From positions 1-24,067 of the forward strand of contig JAZQZL010000088.1 in the NCBI GenBank assembly GCA_045634005.1: a stretch of 24,067 nt of DNA. Reading direction: 5' to 3'. How positions within the stretch are numbered: the first letter of the stretch is position 1; the number at the start of each line of letters is the position of its first letter. A program made the position numbers and the translations under genes. This DNA comes from Flemingiibacterium sp045634005. Its GTDB lineage: Bacteria > Bacillota > Clostridia > Oscillospirales > CAG-272. Shown here one piece after another: positions 22,147 to 24,067 of this stretch. Below the pieces are notes generated by a model. It did not search any database, was not told where the DNA came from, and saw only the letters and a program-made list of their open reading frames with translations.

Positions 22147-23751
22147 TTACTTATTGTCGCTCATTAAAAGCTTGTATTCAAGCGCATCTGCGAGGGCGAT
22201 GAAGGACGCCTCGATCACGTCGTATGACACGCCGACGGTGGTCCATACCTTACGTGAGTCGGTGGACTCGATGAGTACACGAACCTTCGCCGCGGTGGTG
22301 GAGTTTGCCTCGAGCACGCGAACCTTAAAGTCGGTAAGCGTTACCTCGGAAAGGATTGGGTAGAATACGGTGAGGGCACGCTTCAGGGCAAGGTCGAGCG
22401 CGTTGACGGGACCGTTGCCGAGAGAGGCTGTGGTTTCACTCTTGCCGTCCACCTCGATCTGCACCATAGCCGAGGACTGAAGCTTGCCGTCGGTAGAGGG
22501 GAAGTCGTCCGTCGTTTTGTAAAGCACCACGTTGAAGTGTGGCTTATAGTCGCCGACGGTCTTGCGTATCAGAAGCTCGAAGCTCGCGTCTGCCGCCTCG
22601 AACTGATAGCCCTCGTGCTCGAGCGCCTTGAGCTTCTCGGTTATAAGCTTTGCCTCGGGCGAGGAGCGCTCAAGCTCGGGAAGCACCGATTTTGCAAGCT
22701 CGGTAACGCTTGCGCGTCCCGACACCTCGGATATAAGCAGTCTGCGCTTGTTGCCGACGATTTTCGGGTTGATATGCTCGTACGAGCCGTCAAGCTTTTC
22801 GATCGCATCAATGTGCATACCGCCCTTGTGTGCGAATGCGGATTTGCCTGTGTAAGGCTTTGTCGGGCGGGTTGCAACGTTGGAAATATCGGAAATTCGG
22901 CGTGCGGTTTCCATAAGCGAGCCCAGAGAAGCCTCCGGCGTGGCGCTGTCTGAATTTTTTGTGCACTGCATATTGCATTTTAGCACTAAATTTGGTATAA
23001 TAACACTGAGGTCACAGTTTCCGCAGCGCTCACCTATACCCGTGAACGTGCCTTGCACCATAGATGCACCGGCGTTTACAGCGGACATCGCCGCGGCAAC
23101 CGCAAGCCCCGAGTCATCGTGCGTATGTATGCCGATGCGCCTATTCGGGAACAGCTCGCACACCTTTTTTGTAAGCTCGGCAATACGCTCGGGAAGCATA
23201 CCGCCGTTGGTATCGCAAAGGGTAACGCAGTCAGCGCCGCCCTCGAATGCCGCTTTAACGGTTGCTATGGCGTGCTCGGGAGAGTACAAGTAGCCGTCGA
23301 AGAAATGCTCGGCGTCGAAGATGACCTCGTCGAGATGCTTTTTGAGATATTCAATTGTAGAAGCGATAAGCTCTAAATTTTCCGTATCGGTGATACCGAG
23401 CACGCGCTCTGCGTGCCTTAAATGCGACTTTCCGAAAACACTTACTGCAGACGTGCCTGCACGAAGCAAACTTTCGATGGACTTATCCTCGGCGGCGGCA
23501 ACACCCTTGTGCCTTGTCGAGCCAAATGCGCAGAGCTTGGCGTTATGAAGCGAAAGCTCGCGTGCGCGGCGGAAGAATTCCTCATCCTTTGGATTTGATC
23601 CGGGATTGCCCGCCTCGATATAGTCAACGCCGAACTCGTCAAGCGCCTCTAAAATGCACAGCTTGTCGCGTACGGAATATGAAATTCCCTCGCCCTGTGC
23701 GCCATCGCGCAGGGTGGAGTCGAATATTTCGATTATACGTCTATCGGTCAT
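22147..23751 (-). CDS. cimA: (R)-citramalate synthase, CimA family
   Basis: This is a 534-residue enzyme expected to condense pyruvate with acetyl-CoA to citramalate, the first step of the threonine-independent isoleucine route. The HMGL-like catalytic barrel begins with IFDSTLRDGAQGEGISYSV (Arg15, Asp16), and EAGNPGSNPKD (46-56) follows the CimA pattern. HTHDDSGLA (209-217) supplies metal ligands His209 and His211, and GIGERCGN lies around 240. The C-terminal part (about 400-530) has the LeuA-dimer regulatory fold, with SLGNGPVNALDLALKRAL, where isoleucine-type feedback inhibition occurs in the family. Length and the DGAQGEGIS signature favour CimA over 2-isopropylmalate synthase. GAGGT about 5 bases upstream supports ATG 23751. 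It has its own promoter and terminator, so it is monocistronic. Confidence 0.9.
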   Translation of the reverse strand: MTDRRIIEIFDSTLRDGAQGEGISYSVRDKLCILEALDEFGVDYIEAGNPGSNPKDEEFFRRARELSLHNAKLCAFGSTRHKGVAAAEDKSIESLLRAGTSAVSVFGKSHLRHAERVLGITDTENLELIASTIEYLKKHLDEVIFDAEHFFDGYLYSPEHAIATVKAAFEGGADCVTLCDTNGGMLPERIAELTKKVCELFPNRRIGIHTHDDSGLAVAAAMSAVNAGASMVQGTFTGIGERCGNCDLSVIIPNLVLKCNMQCTKNSDSATPEASLGSLMETARRISDISNVATRPTKPYTGKSAFAHKGGMHIDAIEKLDGSYEHINPKIVGNKRRLLISEVSGRASVTELAKSVLPELERSSPEAKLITEKLKALEHEGYQFEAADASFELLIRKTVGDYKPHFNVVLYKTTDDFPSTDGKLQSSAMVQIEVDGKSETTASLGNGPVNALDLALKRALTVFYPILSEVTLTDFKVRVLEANSTTAAKVRVLIESTDSRKVWTTVGVSYDVIEASFIALADALEYKLLMSDNK

Positions 23752-23786
23752 ATTTACCTCACATATAACAAAAATCAGTTACCTAT

Positions 23787-23815
23787 ATATTATCACACCT
23801 TTTAAGGGTTGTCAA
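23787..23815 (-). promoter_or_regulatory. Sigma-A promoter of the citramalate synthase gene
   Basis: Minus strand: TTGACA (23815-23810), a 17-base spacer, TAATAT (23792-23787). The transcript would start about 30 bases before the ATG, leaving no room for a leader-peptide attenuator or T-box. Control of the pathway at this gene is therefore more likely at the enzyme level. Confidence 0.82.
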
Positions 23816-23953
23816 TACCGAACTTACTTTCTCCCTTTTACCTTTTTGACTGACGAATTTCAACTCTGGCAATTTCACCAAACATTGATGCGAACAGGAA
23901 AATATGATAAAGTGAACTGAACGATAAATTTGATAAACACGAGAGGTAGGAAA

Positions 23954-24067
23954 ATGGAAGAAATTGAACTTCAAAAAGTTGACAAGGGCACTCCTCTTGC
24001 AGAGGACTTACTGAACTTTGTAAAGAACTTCTCCTGGTTAGATGTAAAAGAGCATACGGTGAGAGTG
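23954..24067 (+). CDS. Start of a possible GNAT-family acetyltransferase (cut by window end)
   Basis: Only 38 codons are visible, open to the last base. GAGGTAGG directly before the ATG is a good ribosome binding site. The opening has LAEDLLNFVKNFSWLDVKEH followed by TVRV. This resembles the N-terminus of clostridial GNAT acetyltransferases, in which a similar SW..VKEH segment precedes the fold, but the acetyl-CoA-binding motif would lie beyond the window. The gene is divergent from citramalate synthase. That it is a real gene is likely; the family is a guess. Confidence 0.5.
   Translation, partial: MEEIELQKVDKGTPLAEDLLNFVKNFSWLDVKEHTVRV

Noticed and set aside
23752..23953. Riboswitch or T-box upstream of citramalate synthase
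   Set aside because: The promoter places the transcript start about 30 bases before the ATG, too short for such a leader.
1..24067. CRISPR array, tRNA or rRNA genes
   Set aside because: No regularly spaced repeats of suitable length and no tRNA- or rRNA-like sequences were noticed by eye.

Overview
The window looks like a piece of chromosome from an anaerobic Firmicute, most likely a clostridial (Oscillospirales- or Christensenellales-like) gut or rumen bacterium. This is an inference from several signs: two oxygen-sensitive glycyl radical enzymes (GREs) with a radical-SAM activase, a clostridial-type citramalate synthase, a GyrA/ParC-family protein with a short C-terminal domain, GGAGG ribosome binding sites throughout, and consensus TTGAC(A/T)-17-TATAAT promoters. 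The species cannot be named from the sequence alone.

Layout. Bases 1-4847 (+) hold a housekeeping-like run: the 3' end of a Sua5/TsaC threonylcarbamoyl-AMP synthase, a topoisomerase IV subunit A (ParC-like), an alpha/beta-hydrolase esterase and a DUF2974 (Mbeg1-like) lipase-fold protein. Bases 4848-5145 are non-coding but structured: a 13-bp direct repeat, a promoter-like sequence, a 20-bp inverted repeat, a gene remnant and a strong terminator. Bases 5146-12225 (-) hold a sugar module. Transcription runs from two Gfo/Idh/MocA oxidoreductases through a TIM-barrel sugar isomerase/epimerase-like protein to a DUF4838 putative glycoside hydrolase and a GH78 alpha-L-rhamnosidase. A second good promoter precedes the DUF4838 gene. 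Divergent from this (+, 12454-17248) are an AraC regulator, an EamA transporter, GRE 1 and an SGNH hydrolase. A bidirectional terminator separates them from a second AraC regulator (-), which is divergent from GRE 2 and the shared GRE activase (+, 18306-21429). Then come a headless ORF remnant (-), citramalate synthase (-) and the first 38 codons of a possible GNAT acetyltransferase (+).

How the genes may work together. Bases 5146-21429 read as one accessory catabolic island. Glycoside hydrolases without visible signal peptides would cleave imported rhamnosylated or other glycosides. The MocA/TIM-barrel set would oxidise and isomerise, or eliminate, sugar or inositol-like intermediates. Hydrolases may remove acyl groups, and the two GREs would perform radical elimination or cleavage on products. 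The GREs are similar to each other (radical Cys391 and Gly723 in both) but differ at the active-site acid: GCNE in GRE 1, GCWD in GRE 2. Neither carries the adjacent-cysteine active site of pyruvate formate-lyase. This paired-GRE, single-activase, dual-AraC locus is the best candidate here for an undescribed system. Its substrate cannot be read from the sequence.
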